Of a stretch of DNA of 64,000 nucleotides, positions 47,831 to 59,114 are shown piece after piece. The DNA comes from Sipunculus nudus (lineage: Eukaryota > Annelida > Sipuncula > Golfingiida > Sipunculidae). The position numbers were made by a program, and so were the translations under genes. Each line of letters begins with the position of its first letter. Position 1 is the stretch's first letter. The DNA lies in NCBI GenBank assembly GCA_026874595.1, contig CM049309.1:17688576-17752575 (forward strand). The letters are read 5' to 3'. The notes under the pieces are model-generated. The model was not told the DNA's origin. It saw only the letters and a list, made by a program, of their open reading frames with translations, and ran no database searches.

Positions 47831-48472
47831 GCTTAATCAGTGTCGATACAGCGTCACTGACAATGAGAAAATTTAGGATGTAGCATTCTTCATCGGCCTC
47901 TTATGGAATAGTCATAAATGATAGAGTATAGAATGTTCTTGAATGTTCAAATCATATGTTAATTATGATTATATATACATGTACTGGGAACAAAACGAGC
48001 AACCCCCTGTGGATTGTCCCCCTCACCTTTTCTGCGTAAAATAAGGCCCATCGGGAGTTGAGGGTCGTAAACATGTGAAAAGTAAGCGTTTCGATTCATA
48101 CTTAAATCAGGCTCAATTTTGGCATATGCGTGTTACAAATATTATACACATGACGGGCCCAAATGAGAAGTCCTGTATAGTGCACAGGAATTCACAGAGC
48201 CACCTGTCAAAGGTCTGAGTCGACACGGTACAGCTAACACGGCAACAGGTGCGCCAGTATACTGCTAAAATAATTATTCTCACCACAGGTAAAGTTTAAA
48301 ATTGGCCTCGTCAGTTACCGCAAGTCCATCCTAATACATTCATAAGAGAAGGTCCTCGGTGACTTCGCATAATTATCATGTTACATCACTGTTTTATAAT
48401 CTATTGAGTGCAGGTACGCAAGGTGTGTACAATATAAGTGGTATATAGTCATGAAGGTCTGTTCCGGTAAAT

Positions 48473-48865
48473 TTGTCTGACTTTGTACCACGGTATTGTG
48501 ACAGACACACGCAGGGCCGCCCGCTCCATGCTAACTGGGCCGTAACGTTTGCATGCCGATTGTCCCGCTGTGCTTTATACAAGGGCATTGAAAGTTCCCA
48601 GCAGCAGTTAGGCCATTCAGCAGAGTCCACGGCGAAAATCGGCTGTGTGAAACCCCGGCTCGACACCAGATCGCTTCATGTTGACAAATTTTTGACAGGG
48701 GCTGTGCCGGGCCGCTACGTATTCACAAGTCCAAATCTCACGCACTTGAAACAAGCTGGGACTTGGCAGACGTTCAGAATATTTCTGACACGTCGTACTG
48801 GCCTTGTGACTTGCACGCAGTTCAGTGTCATATGTTTAGATATTCATAGTGTCCGGTTGTGTTGA
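48473..48865 (+). other. 130-codon upstream open frame, same frame as the 48.9-kb gene
   Basis: An open frame starting ATG at 48,473 ends at TGA (48,863-48,865), 15 nt before the start of the 587-residue protein and in the same frame. The peptide looks like no known domain. It is most simply part of the 5' leader or promoter, which here is more GC-rich than the flanks; a readthrough extension is the alternative. Confidence 0.3.
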
Positions 48866-48880
48866 AAAGATACTACAAAA

Positions 48881-50644
48881 ATGAGCTGCTGCATGTGTCG
48901 TAAACGTAAGAACATTTATTACGTCAATGACGCCGTGGTCGGAGGTTCTGGCGGAAGATACAGCACCAGTGAGGATGCTTTGCCCTCAAAGGAAAATATC
49001 ACACCGTCGAAACCCCGCTCAGAAAGCCGATCAGCCATGCCGGCGTCGCCGGGACATTTAGGTAATGGCAGAGCAGAGCACACTAAAATCAGCATCTCAG
49101 GTACGGGAAGACTTCGAGATGAAACTGACGGGCAAGCCACCCTCCCTATCACACGACCCCTACCTAATGATAATCCGCATATCGCCGTTAATCGCAGAGA
49201 GAGTGAGTCCGCCATGGATGTTACAGATTCTAACGCCACTGGTTTTGTCGCCACCATTGAACACGTGGAACCGTTGAGGGCCAGCAATACAGCGACCCCG
49301 CCTGCTGCAAATGGGGACGTGCACCCTGCGGAACCTACTGAGCCTAACAAGGGGGCAACTCTGGCCGTAGAACGCGAAGTGTTATCTGAATCGATGGTGA
49401 TTGCATCAATGGCCACCCCTGACGTCAGTGTCACGGAAGATTCACGAGTTGAGGTGGAGCGTACGTTTGCAGTGTCTAATGAAAATGGCGCTGGTGACCG
49501 GTCGCGTATCGTCAGCGAGGAAAGGGCGGTCGAAACGTCCACCGAAGGTGAGGTCAATATAAGTGTACCGGAAGTGAGCTTAGAACGCACTGTGGTAGAA
49601 AATCCCTCGTATTCACTGGCCGCTCCGCCCGTCGATGGAGAACATTTCGAAAAGACCGTAGAGGAAAACGTTGATGTTAGCGTGACGACAGGTGGCGCTG
49701 CGATCGACGTTAGTGACGCGGAAGGTGGCGCTGCGGTCGACGCTAAGGATGTAACACTTCAAGGTGTCGATATCGATAAAGATGTCAGTGTGTCTGCCGA
49801 AGTGACTGATGAAGAACACAGAAAGCGGTCTGGCAGCGGGAGCAGTAGCAGCAGCTATAAAAGCAGTGCCACCAGCGTCTCCAGTGATGACGGAAAGCAC
49901 GCGACTGTGGCTGCAACAGCTGTGAGCTCTACCACGGCTATCGTAGTCGAGGGGGAAGCAGACGAAGCGGTCGCTGGTTCATATGATCTGAGCAATGGCC
50001 ACGGAATCGGCAGCACGGAGGGCGTCGTCGCAGTGGGCGTGTCGTCGGCAAGTTCCGAGGAAGAAACTGCAGTATCGGAACGTAAAACGACGGAAGTTCC
50101 GATCCCCATTCACACGACTGAATCTGAAACATCGGAAGTTTCAACTGCCGCTAGCTACGATTTGGAAGGGGCTCGCACCAGAGAAACGACAGATGAAATC
50201 GGTCTCGTCTCTGTGACTCACACTTCCGTTGTCCAAGGAGGAAGTAGTAGTGATGAAGCAGTGGCGACCTCTGACGGCATGGTTGAGACAGGACATACTG
50301 CAAGCGTTAATGGAAGTCACGTGACGGCGGAACCAACGTTCGTTCCTCCTCCGCCGCCGCCGCTACCGCTCGTAGGAATGGAAACTCGTAGCCGGTCGTC
50401 TTCGTCGTCGGACGGGAGTGATCACGTGGGCGAGTACTCGATGAACGGTGGCACGGTCACGAGTACCACCAAACAGACAACGGTGGAGGGCAACGGAAAT
50501 GGCGTCACGAAAACTGTTACCACAGTGACCACTGTGACGTCATCACACGAACCACTACCTGATAGTGAGGAATTTGAAATAAACCTAGAGGAGCAAACAA
50601 TTTCATACGTAGACTCTTCAAGAGACGACACGGCCCCTGTTTAA
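48881..50644 (+). CDS. Acidic Ser/Thr-rich disordered protein with a Cys-Cys/basic N terminus
   Basis: A single 587-codon open frame, with start context aaaATGa and tandem stops TAA TGA. The N terminus MSCCMCRKRKNIYY has three Cys followed by a basic cluster, like the doubly palmitoylated start of GAP-43 (family knowledge), so plasma-membrane attachment is likely but unproven. The rest is low complexity: repeated Glu/Asp, Val, Ser and Thr, a Ser cluster about 315-335 (SGSGSSSSSYKSS), a six-proline run at 489-494 followed by LPLVG (a profilin, SH3 or EVH1 ligand type), a KTVTTVTTVTSS stretch, and an acidic C terminus. No folded domain, IQ motif or membrane helix is seen. GC content and codon use differ strongly from the AT-rich flanks, and the minus strand frames over it are shadows. 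Real coding is supported by length; function is unknown. It could be a terminal exon of a longer gene. Confidence 0.75.
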   Translation: MSCCMCRKRKNIYYVNDAVVGGSGGRYSTSEDALPSKENITPSKPRSESRSAMPASPGHLGNGRAEHTKISISGTGRLRDETDGQATLPITRPLPNDNPHIAVNRRESESAMDVTDSNATGFVATIEHVEPLRASNTATPPAANGDVHPAEPTEPNKGATLAVEREVLSESMVIASMATPDVSVTEDSRVEVERTFAVSNENGAGDRSRIVSEERAVETSTEGEVNISVPEVSLERTVVENPSYSLAAPPVDGEHFEKTVEENVDVSVTTGGAAIDVSDAEGGAAVDAKDVTLQGVDIDKDVSVSAEVTDEEHRKRSGSGSSSSSYKSSATSVSSDDGKHATVAATAVSSTTAIVVEGEADEAVAGSYDLSNGHGIGSTEGVVAVGVSSASSEEETAVSERKTTEVPIPIHTTESETSEVSTAASYDLEGARTRETTDEIGLVSVTHTSVVQGGSSSDEAVATSDGMVETGHTASVNGSHVTAEPTFVPPPPPPLPLVGMETRSRSSSSSDGSDHVGEYSMNGGTVTSTTKQTTVEGNGNGVTKTVTTVTTVTSSHEPLPDSEEFEINLEEQTISYVDSSRDDTAPV

Positions 50645-53204
50645 TGAGCGCTCGTGATCATATATGTTCATGTAAATCGCAGGAACCAGTTCACGCGCTT
50701 CCTGTTGGTACGACTTCCGCTTACAACACTTGGAAGAAGCCAGTGTACATGGCCTATAAAACCAATCATGGGTATTTATCTGGATTCTTAAGTGTGCCTT
50801 CAAAATAATAACCAATGTGCCATAAAAAAATTGAATCCATCACTGGGAACCAAGAAAATATGTGCATCAAAGAAAGGCAAGGTTTGAGAAGGGATGCCTA
50901 AAAAATCAAGACATCGTACGGGTAACCCAAATTTTATGTACTTTGGTATTCACTTTTTGATAGTACCATCTGTCCTGAATATGTCAAAGTATGGCATGAT
51001 AGTGAATATTTATAATTATAAGTATAATTAAAAATTATCGAGTACAGTTATTAAATTTACCAACGTTGTCTTAGTTTTATGCGTCAAATTGCAATGGCAG
51101 TCACTGTCGACCATTCTTATATGATTTATTAGCAGGTTGAGGTTATATGTATATACAGTGCTCAGAGGTCAAAATGGACTTTTTTTATATATTTACATTT
51201 ATAAGGGAGATGCCACTAAATCAAATCTCGAGAAATTAGTAAGACTACTCTATTTTTATCATATTTAGTTCGTTCTGAAAGAAAACCATTTTGAGCGTAC
51301 ATATAATTCATATTTTAATATACCCTGTGCACGCAAATTAAGGATAAAATTAAAAGGGTGAGGAAGGATGAAGTTCATAAACCCATCTCATTCCGGTTAT
51401 TATTTTTTATCGCTCCAGTGTTCTCTCGGTGCAACAATATGAAATGCAGTCAAGAAACATTCGACATGCTTATGTTCTGTTGACCGCACCTTCACGAACC
51501 CATTTTAACTGTCTGTAAACCGCTCCATCTTTTGTATATATATATGCATGTGTCCCGAATCCGCTCCAAAGCTCGCAGCTTTTTGCAAAATAGAAGTTCT
51601 TCGCACATAAGTGATAATTTTCAGAGAATTTAATATCGCTGGGGTTCTTCAGTTTTGTTGAAAAAAGTTCATCCCAAAGTTCTATATTGGATTAATTAGG
51701 TATTTTATAAATACACGTTTTGTCTAATAAATTTACCTATATGCATGAATTCCCATAACATTATATTTAAACGATCGAGTTAAATTATCATTGATCAAGA
51801 TCTGCATTCATTGGAATAAAGAATTGGAGTTAAAAATGGTGTTGGCTTCTTGAATATCTCTCTGACATCTAGACAAAGCCTGTTAAAACCAAAATAAGTC
51901 TTGTGAGGGATTGCCCGTTCTGTGCTCGTCCAGTTTAAATCCGTCAGTATTCTTGGGGGGGGGGGGGGCAACGGCTGAAATTAATTAGGCTTACTTTTAG
52001 CTCATGGGTATAACTGATAAGGATAATGTGTTAGAATTGAGAGTTTATCACCTGCCTTAATACGTGACTTTTTTTGTAACTCCACATTTGATTTCAAATA
52101 TGTTTTATATGTAAATGTTATGATATTTAATCATCTGCAGCTGTGATAAACCGGTGTTCAGGTTGGGGAAGTCTCCGTAAACGCGTGTTTCATTGAACCA
52201 GGTATTCTCAGATCTTTAAAAAGCACGTCAATTGTGCTTAACAAATTAACAACAAACAAAGAACAGATTAAAAATTGCGTATTTGTTCAGCTGGTATATG
52301 TACAGCTCATTAGTTCACGTGTGTAATTTGTAATATTAAATCTACATGCGATGTTCCAGCACAGTGATCCAGTCACACTGAATTAATAATTTGGAGCACG
52401 TGGCACTAGGTGCATGCATACTGCATGCTTAAAAAAATATATATTATAATTGTAACCCTGTATATAACATTTTCTTGTCTTAACCTAGTCATATATTATA
52501 TACATATATGTTTTGTTAACGTGTCACAGCATATATACTTGGTGTGTCATTGCCTAAACCGGAACCTCATGTGCACGATGTACAAACATACTAGTATACA
52601 GCATTAGTATATATAGACTAAGGAATTACTGTAAGTCTACAGCAGTGTTCTACGGACTCGCTGCTCCCGATGTATGTTGGTTTTATTATTTTATGGAGCA
52701 TATCAGTAATTGAAGGAAAGTTTTGCAATTTTTTTGGTGAGAAATTGCAGGATCCAACAAATGTTTTCTTTACTGTTATATTAAGAAAATTTGAGAAAAA
52801 TCGCCAATTCCCACAATATTTTGTTCCCAGCATCCGAAGAAAATTCAATTAAGTTTTGTGTGGCCTAAACTACCGCTCTCTGACGGAAACGTGCTTTCAC
52901 TGTCTGTGTGTGTGTGTATATATATATATATATAATGTATAAATCGTGTACAGATTTGTCCTTTGTTAAGCGTTTGCAATGTTTGAATGCTTGCTATGTT
53001 GACTTAACGGGGGTATTTAAGCGTAGACCGATCAATGTAGGCATCAGGACAATCGGCCGTTTAACAAGATCATGGGCTGCCTTTGCGCATGCGCCATGAG
53101 GACCTCTCTCTTTGTATTGAATTAATATTGACATTTGGTTTGACCCCGTTCACTTGGACGTTGCAATCAGCACACAGACACACACACACATATTTATATA
53201 TATA

Positions 53205-53256
<52 letters not shown>

Positions 53257-53722
53257 CGGTAGATAATGTAGGTTATATTAAGAAATTGATAAAGTCAACT
53301 GCTTGTTAAAATTTGTGTTTACATATATCTGGATTTATTCGCAGTTTGGAATTAAACACTAAATGTACAGTGTGTAATGTGACAGATAAGTCACGAATGT
53401 GAATATGAAACTGAAAGTGCACACATTCCTCATATAATACATAAACTTTCTCTACTCACTTTGTAGACGAGATACTGCGATATAATACAGGGTATCTCCA
53501 CATTTTAGATTATTTTCAGTGGAATGTAGATTGTATTTTTTTTGTATTTGTATCTGGTTAGAAAATAAACTTTATTTCGTTACCGGTTGTTTTGAGCATT
53601 TTGTAGTACTTTCACAATTAAGGAGTTACGGCTGTATGCATCCTTTCGTTTTTCAGTTGCTGAAATAAATTTGCTTTACCTTGTTAAATATTAATACAGA
53701 AAGTGATGCAGTGCACGTTTAA
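50645..53722. other. 3' region of the 48.9-kb gene and intergenic DNA
   Basis: No further gene is supported. The first clear AATAAA after the stop lies near 51,815. A poly-G tract is at about 51,955-51,968 and (TA)n arrays near 52,918-52,935 and 53,196-53,254. Confidence 0.5.
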
Positions 53723-54252
53723 AGCCCAAAACAGACTAACGCGCGCGTCACGCGCGCGTCAAGCGTCACGCGTGCGCCACGCGACAAATTCAAAACACAC
53801 TAACGCGGCTACAACGCGCACGACACGCGTCATATTGGAAGGTATTAACCGAGCAACTATTGCATTTTTTTGTTTATCTTTGTAAAAATAGTAATTTCGA
53901 TAATCAGCGTTGGATTACTTGTATACAAATATATATGTTTTGTGACCTGTTCTAAATATGACTGAACTCAGTCACTATTATGAACGATATTTATATATCT
54001 GTGTTGCTTTGTTTCATATTTTCTATCCAGACACAAATGAATAATTATAGTTCAATGAATTATAACAAACGTTTCACCCGGAGTTTTATATAGAATTTGA
54101 GTGCTGGGGAGGGAAACCCTCTATTTATTTATGTCATTATCAGGAATCCCCACGCGGCTAGCGCGCGTCACGCGTCAAAATCGCTCCAGAAGCGATAGCT
54201 GACGCTTGACGCTTGACGCGCGCGTGACGCGCGCGTTAGTGTGTTTTGGGCT
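53723..54252. mobile_element. MITE with CpG-rich terminal inverted repeats
   Basis: The left end AGCCCAAAACAGACTAACGC and right end GCGTTAGTGTGTTTTGGGCT are inverted repeats that continue inward for about 50 bp as CGCGCGTCACGCG and GACGCTTGACG units. The 530-bp element has no coding capacity. The interior holds further inverted blocks of the same kind (AAAACACACTAACGCGGCTA). The target duplication could not be settled. The extreme CpG density stands out from the AT-rich surroundings. Confidence 0.85.
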
Positions 54253-54300
54253 CAAGTGTAGCGGCAAAGACTTTCTCATTGATAGTAGTCTTCTTTAGGA

Positions 54301-54593
54301 AAAAAAAATGGTATGGTTCTCAAGCACTTTTTTTTCAAAAATAAGTGCGGATGGGCGACTTTTTTTTACATTTTTTTTGTATGTTTCGATGAAAATGTCA
54401 TTTGATCAGGGAAAAACATGATAAAAACAGATTTTTGATGCTAAAAAAAAGGTAAAAGCACTACATAACAAAGGAAATCCTATCAAAATTGTATTATTTT
54501 ATCTCCTTGAAAAAATCAAAATCAAAATTCTTTATTCCGGGGGGTGGGTGGGTTAAATTGACCAGGGCGGTGCCTGAGGACCATACCTTTTTT
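54301..54593. mobile_element. MITE, GGTATGG family, copy 2
   Basis: Left end ATGGTATGGTTCTCAAGCAC and right end GGTGCCTGAGGACCATACC are inverted repeats. It lies only about 50 bp from the CpG-rich MITE and is in the same orientation as copy 1 at 47.5 kb. Confidence 0.8.
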
Positions 54594-56072
54594 ATTTTGC
54601 CTATGTTATAACTCAGTCGAATGATAGTCAGCTGAGCTTTAGCGGTCACGTTTCCCGTCGTCCATCCGTCTGTCCTCCCGATGAAGGGCCCAAAATCTTG
54701 ACTCTGGGGGGAAAATCTGATCTAAGATCCAGGGAGAGGGTCGGGAGCTTTGGAAACTAATTTTAAGTAAAAAAATTAGGATTAATTCATAATTGATGAA
54801 ATTAGGTGAAAACCCTGATTTTGAGCCGACAGAAAGTCAAAATCATTTGAATATATCGTTCGTAAAAAATACCTCGGGAACGGCTGCACATATAGGCACA
54901 AAAAATTATAGGAATATTAGGCCTATTCATGCAGCTGGAATGTGAATGTAAGTTGCAGGTGGTGCCACCTACATTTGAAAACCATTCTGTGAGCCGAAAT
55001 GGTGAACTGCATTCAATTTTTCTGAATGGTATGACGAATGTTGAATTTACGCAGTGGCGCCAATTAATCTTCAGGGGTGGGGGGGGGGGGGATAACATGC
55101 AGGCGTAGGAGCATCTTTTTTTCATAATCACAGCACACACAATTTATTAATATATTTCATTTAAAAATATTATTCTCTGAATTAAAGGGGGGATTATATT
55201 GACGAACCAACCCCCACCCCCACTTGCTAAAAAGTAGGGCAGGGGTATGTACTCCCACATCTGATTGACGTCCTTGGTTGAACGATAGGTGAAATGGTCT
55301 TTTAAATTTACAATTGACTGATGTATAATTTCCCTGAAACTTAACATACCCAACACCCCGGTCGTATCGGTGGGAATGACAGATGGTAGTTGTCACTTAG
55401 GGAGGACCCACATTATAACATTCCGTCACAAGGTGCTCAAATAATGTGTAGACTGGTTATCTTATTTAATACTCTAACCTTCTGAATGTAATATTTTAGT
55501 CAATTGGACTTTAATTTCATATTCTCACAATAGTATTTTTAATGATTGCTGATTGTATTCTAGTTATGTAACAACGTTTTAGAGCATGTATCATCATGGA
55601 TTTTACACCTTACAAAATAAATTATTATTATATTTTAGTAAATAGTAAATTTTACTATTGACTGCTTGTATGTATAATCCTTAAGTTTTACACCTGGAAA
55701 TCAATAACAGTTTAATTGAAAACGGTAATCTGGTCTTTTATTGATACGATTTTATTTTTTCATCAAAAAATTCTTTTCCGAATTGTTGAATTCATGTGAA
55801 ATTTATAATTAAATTTTAACGTTTTGTATAAGGACAAATGTATTTGTTAATGCAGAGTTGTAAAGTGTTTTTATACAAAAGACATGGCTCCTCTGTGTGT
55901 CTATATGCAGTAAATATATATATATATATATATATAAAGTGCCAGCATTTTACCTTTCTCTCCCCAATACGAACAAATCATAATCTGGCAATGCCGTTAG
56001 GTCCATTCCAATAACATTCATGCACCTGAGGATCGGGTTTCATCTCGTGAAACAGACTTCTTCACCGTTATA

Positions 56073-56117
<45 letters not shown>

Positions 56118-56533
56118 TATGTATATATATATATATATATATGTTGCATGGTGAAGCAGTTAAGATGGTTTTCTCGGATATGCGTCATTCTTCATCTATT
56201 TAGATATTATTGATAATAAGAATTTGATGCCATATATACATGTAGCTACCTATGCATGCAACCATATCAATTCCTGGGTGTGTCATAACACCACATGTAT
56301 TATCAACTAACGCATGTACCTGATTTACAGCTTAATTATATATTTAAAAGCAAATTACTGCGTCCTTGCTGATTCAGATATTATGAATCATCGAGTTTAT
56401 TACGTTTATACGTTTATTATATATACACCATCACACTGGGCGTCCTTGGCTAATGTATCCCGTATATATAACGGTGCGACACCCCACAAGACTTTAGTGT
56501 TTAGTTAATGGTGACTTTCGTGTACACCTCAGC

Positions 56534-56577
<44 letters not shown>

Positions 56578-56980
56578 GGTGTGTATATGTTGGTATGCCT
56601 TGACTCATGTGTGTCGAACTTTGACCTTTGGCGTCCAGGATGTCGTGTTTGGGTTTGAATAGTGCGTCGTCCCACGCGTTTATTGATATGTATATGATTA
56701 AAGGTTATGGTGGTGTGTATCATAATATGTTAGCCGCCAAAACCCCTAGTCCGCCCACATAAACATGCCTTTTACACTTTACACTCACACACACACATAT
56801 ATATATATAATATACATACATGTATATATATATATATATTTATATATATTCATATTTATTTATATATATGTATTCATATATATATACTAGTATATTAATA
56901 TATTTATACTTATCAATATATGTATATATTTATATATACATGCATGTATAAGTATGTATGTATATGTATGTATGTTGGAG
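54594..56980. other. Gene-free repeat-rich stretch
   Basis: It contains a poly-G tract at 55,079-55,091 and (TA)n arrays near 55,914-55,936, 56,080-56,140, 56,536-56,572 and 56,796-56,960. I see no gene. Confidence 0.6.
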
Positions 56981-57120
56981 CCTGGCCCATCTGCCGATGG
57001 GCTTGGCCTGAATGAGGATCCGTTATTTGGCTGCCCATCTGCAGATGGGCAGCCCAATAACGGATTTGATACCATGCACTTTCTGGCCCATCTGCAGATG
57101 GGCTTGGCCCAATAACCGAT
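56981..57120. repeat. Cluster of three GGCCCATCTGC palindromic units
   Basis: Three units centred near 56,994, 57,042 and 57,095 share CCCATCTGC(A/C)GATGGGC. The middle unit sits in a 48-bp palindrome (57,018-57,065) whose 24-bp arms, reading GATCCGTTATT towards the centre, differ at one position. Units 1 and 3 are followed by TTGGCC, and all three border a (C/T)AATAACGGAT-type block. Confidence 0.8.
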
Positions 57121-59005
57121 TTTAATTTTTATTAGTTTTACGTTATTTTTTTTATTATCTTGATGACTTTTGTACTTTGCATTCGTGTGATGTTAAGAGT
57201 TTAATTAGGTTCACTTTTTACCAGAGAGTAATTACAGTTGTTGCGAAAAAATCTCATTTACATTACAGATATGCCTTCACGTTTTGTCTATATCTGGTCA
57301 CACTCGACCATCTTGTAGTAACAGTCAAATATATAATTTTTGATAATACTGCTAACAGCCAAGGAACAGCCAACAGCATTTCTGACAGCCACACCAGGGA
57401 GTTGAAATATGACCCTACTGTACTGTTGTTTATGTAAGCGTAGGGCATGGGAGTTATTTATTGACAACAATATGGTGGACCCTACACATGCATTAGGAAA
57501 AGTCCGCAGTATGAGCACGAGTATAGGCCTCAACGGCCGTATTAAATATATGTGACAGTGAATAGTAATCATTACTCACAAATCTGTCCGGTTTGATTTA
57601 TGCCACCTTTGATATAATGCCTTCGCTGAAAGGTGTGGCTAACTGCTATATATAGTGTATGTACTATCAACAGAAGAGTCAGCCTGGCCATGCACATGGG
57701 TCGTGTTTGACCTCACAGAAACGAAAAGACTTAGATTAAATGTTCAATACAGTTAGTGAAAATATATGCTAAGTTTGTACATATAAGCATATATAAATCA
57801 TCTTACATTAATCAGTATGTATGTAACATTATTTTTTAATAACATTTTTACAATTATATGGAATTCCCATACATTTTTATAAAGATATCTTATTGCTCTG
57901 TATACATATCACGAGAACAACTTGCTTTCAAAAATCACTGCATCTTTCGGTTGTAAAATGTTTATCGTAATCTTTATACTAATGATCACTATAAATTCAT
58001 GGAACTTTCAAAAATAGGTCACAGTGACCTAATTCCAACAAATGCCAATCTTATGTATGCATGTTCACTGACTTCAACATGACCTGTGACGTCAACAACT
58101 CGGGGGGGGGGGGGGGTTGAAGGATTTGACGTGATATCAAAAGAAAAGAAGGTCAGTAATGTGTGTAAATAAACTAAACCAGATTGGATCTCTTTAAACC
58201 GCATACCTCAGCCAAGGAAATACAATCCTATTGGACCCCTTAAATAAGACCCCTATACTGAAATTTAAATCAGTCTTCTCCGGCCCTTTTCCATCTCGCT
58301 ACAAAGTATCATGCAAATCGGATCAGTACTTTTTGTATAATCATGCAAACAGACAAATCAACCAACCAGTTGAAAAATGAAAACATAACCTACGTGACGA
58401 AGGAAATAGCATAAAGTGAAAATACGGGTAGCAAAAAAAGAGATACAGGAAATCTATGAGAAACAGCAGCAAGGAAAATACCAAATATATTTGTACATAA
58501 AACAAAAACAACTACGTGTGAAAATAAAAAGAAAAAGATAGTTTGGTTTATATATATGTATACGTAGTTAAAAAGTCACCGTTTAAGTTCGGTAATACAA
58601 GGTCTCGAAAAAGCAAAAATATCTGTCATATGTTCTTGTGATAAATAAAAAGAAAAGTCGGCATCGCAGATTTTAAAGAGATGACGAACATGGGAGGTTC
58701 TGCCTGGAGATTATTAAGCATGTTTCACGCTCAAGTCAGACAACTCTGGTTCACACGGTTGACGGTCCCACACTGGATCTTTAACATCAAAATAGTCACT
58801 TGACGTCCTTTTGAAACGACCTGTCTCCAAGGATGAAAAATCACATATGCATATACACTTGGTTTAAATGACCTGTGATATATATGATGTCAGCAAAAAC
58901 GGCATTGTAGTAGGAAAGTGTCAGGTTCATGGAGGTATTTTAGTCAAGTCCAAACAGTGAGTAGTCTGGCTTGGTTGATCATGAGTTATAGTTTCAGGTG
59001 ACCCA

Positions 59006-59062
<57 letters not shown>

Positions 59063-59071
59063 ATATATATC

Positions 59072-59114
<43 letters not shown>

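Larger units (their letters stand above)
43058..48472. other. Intergenic stretch downstream of LTD-B
   Basis: No gene is supported. It holds the AACYGAT cluster (43,295-43,530), a poly-T run (44,202-44,235), CCGTATCCGTAT-type repeats near 44,505-44,545, a G-quadruplex-prone C-rich repeat (45,728-45,752), a (CT)n array (about 46,149-46,219), a poly-G region near 47,349-47,374 and a MITE (47,535-47,830). Confidence 0.55.

Noticed and set aside
48919-49590. 223-codon minus-strand frame over the 48.9-kb gene
   Set aside because: It is a shadow of the biased codon use of the plus-strand gene; shorter antisense frames at 49,613-50,631 are the same.
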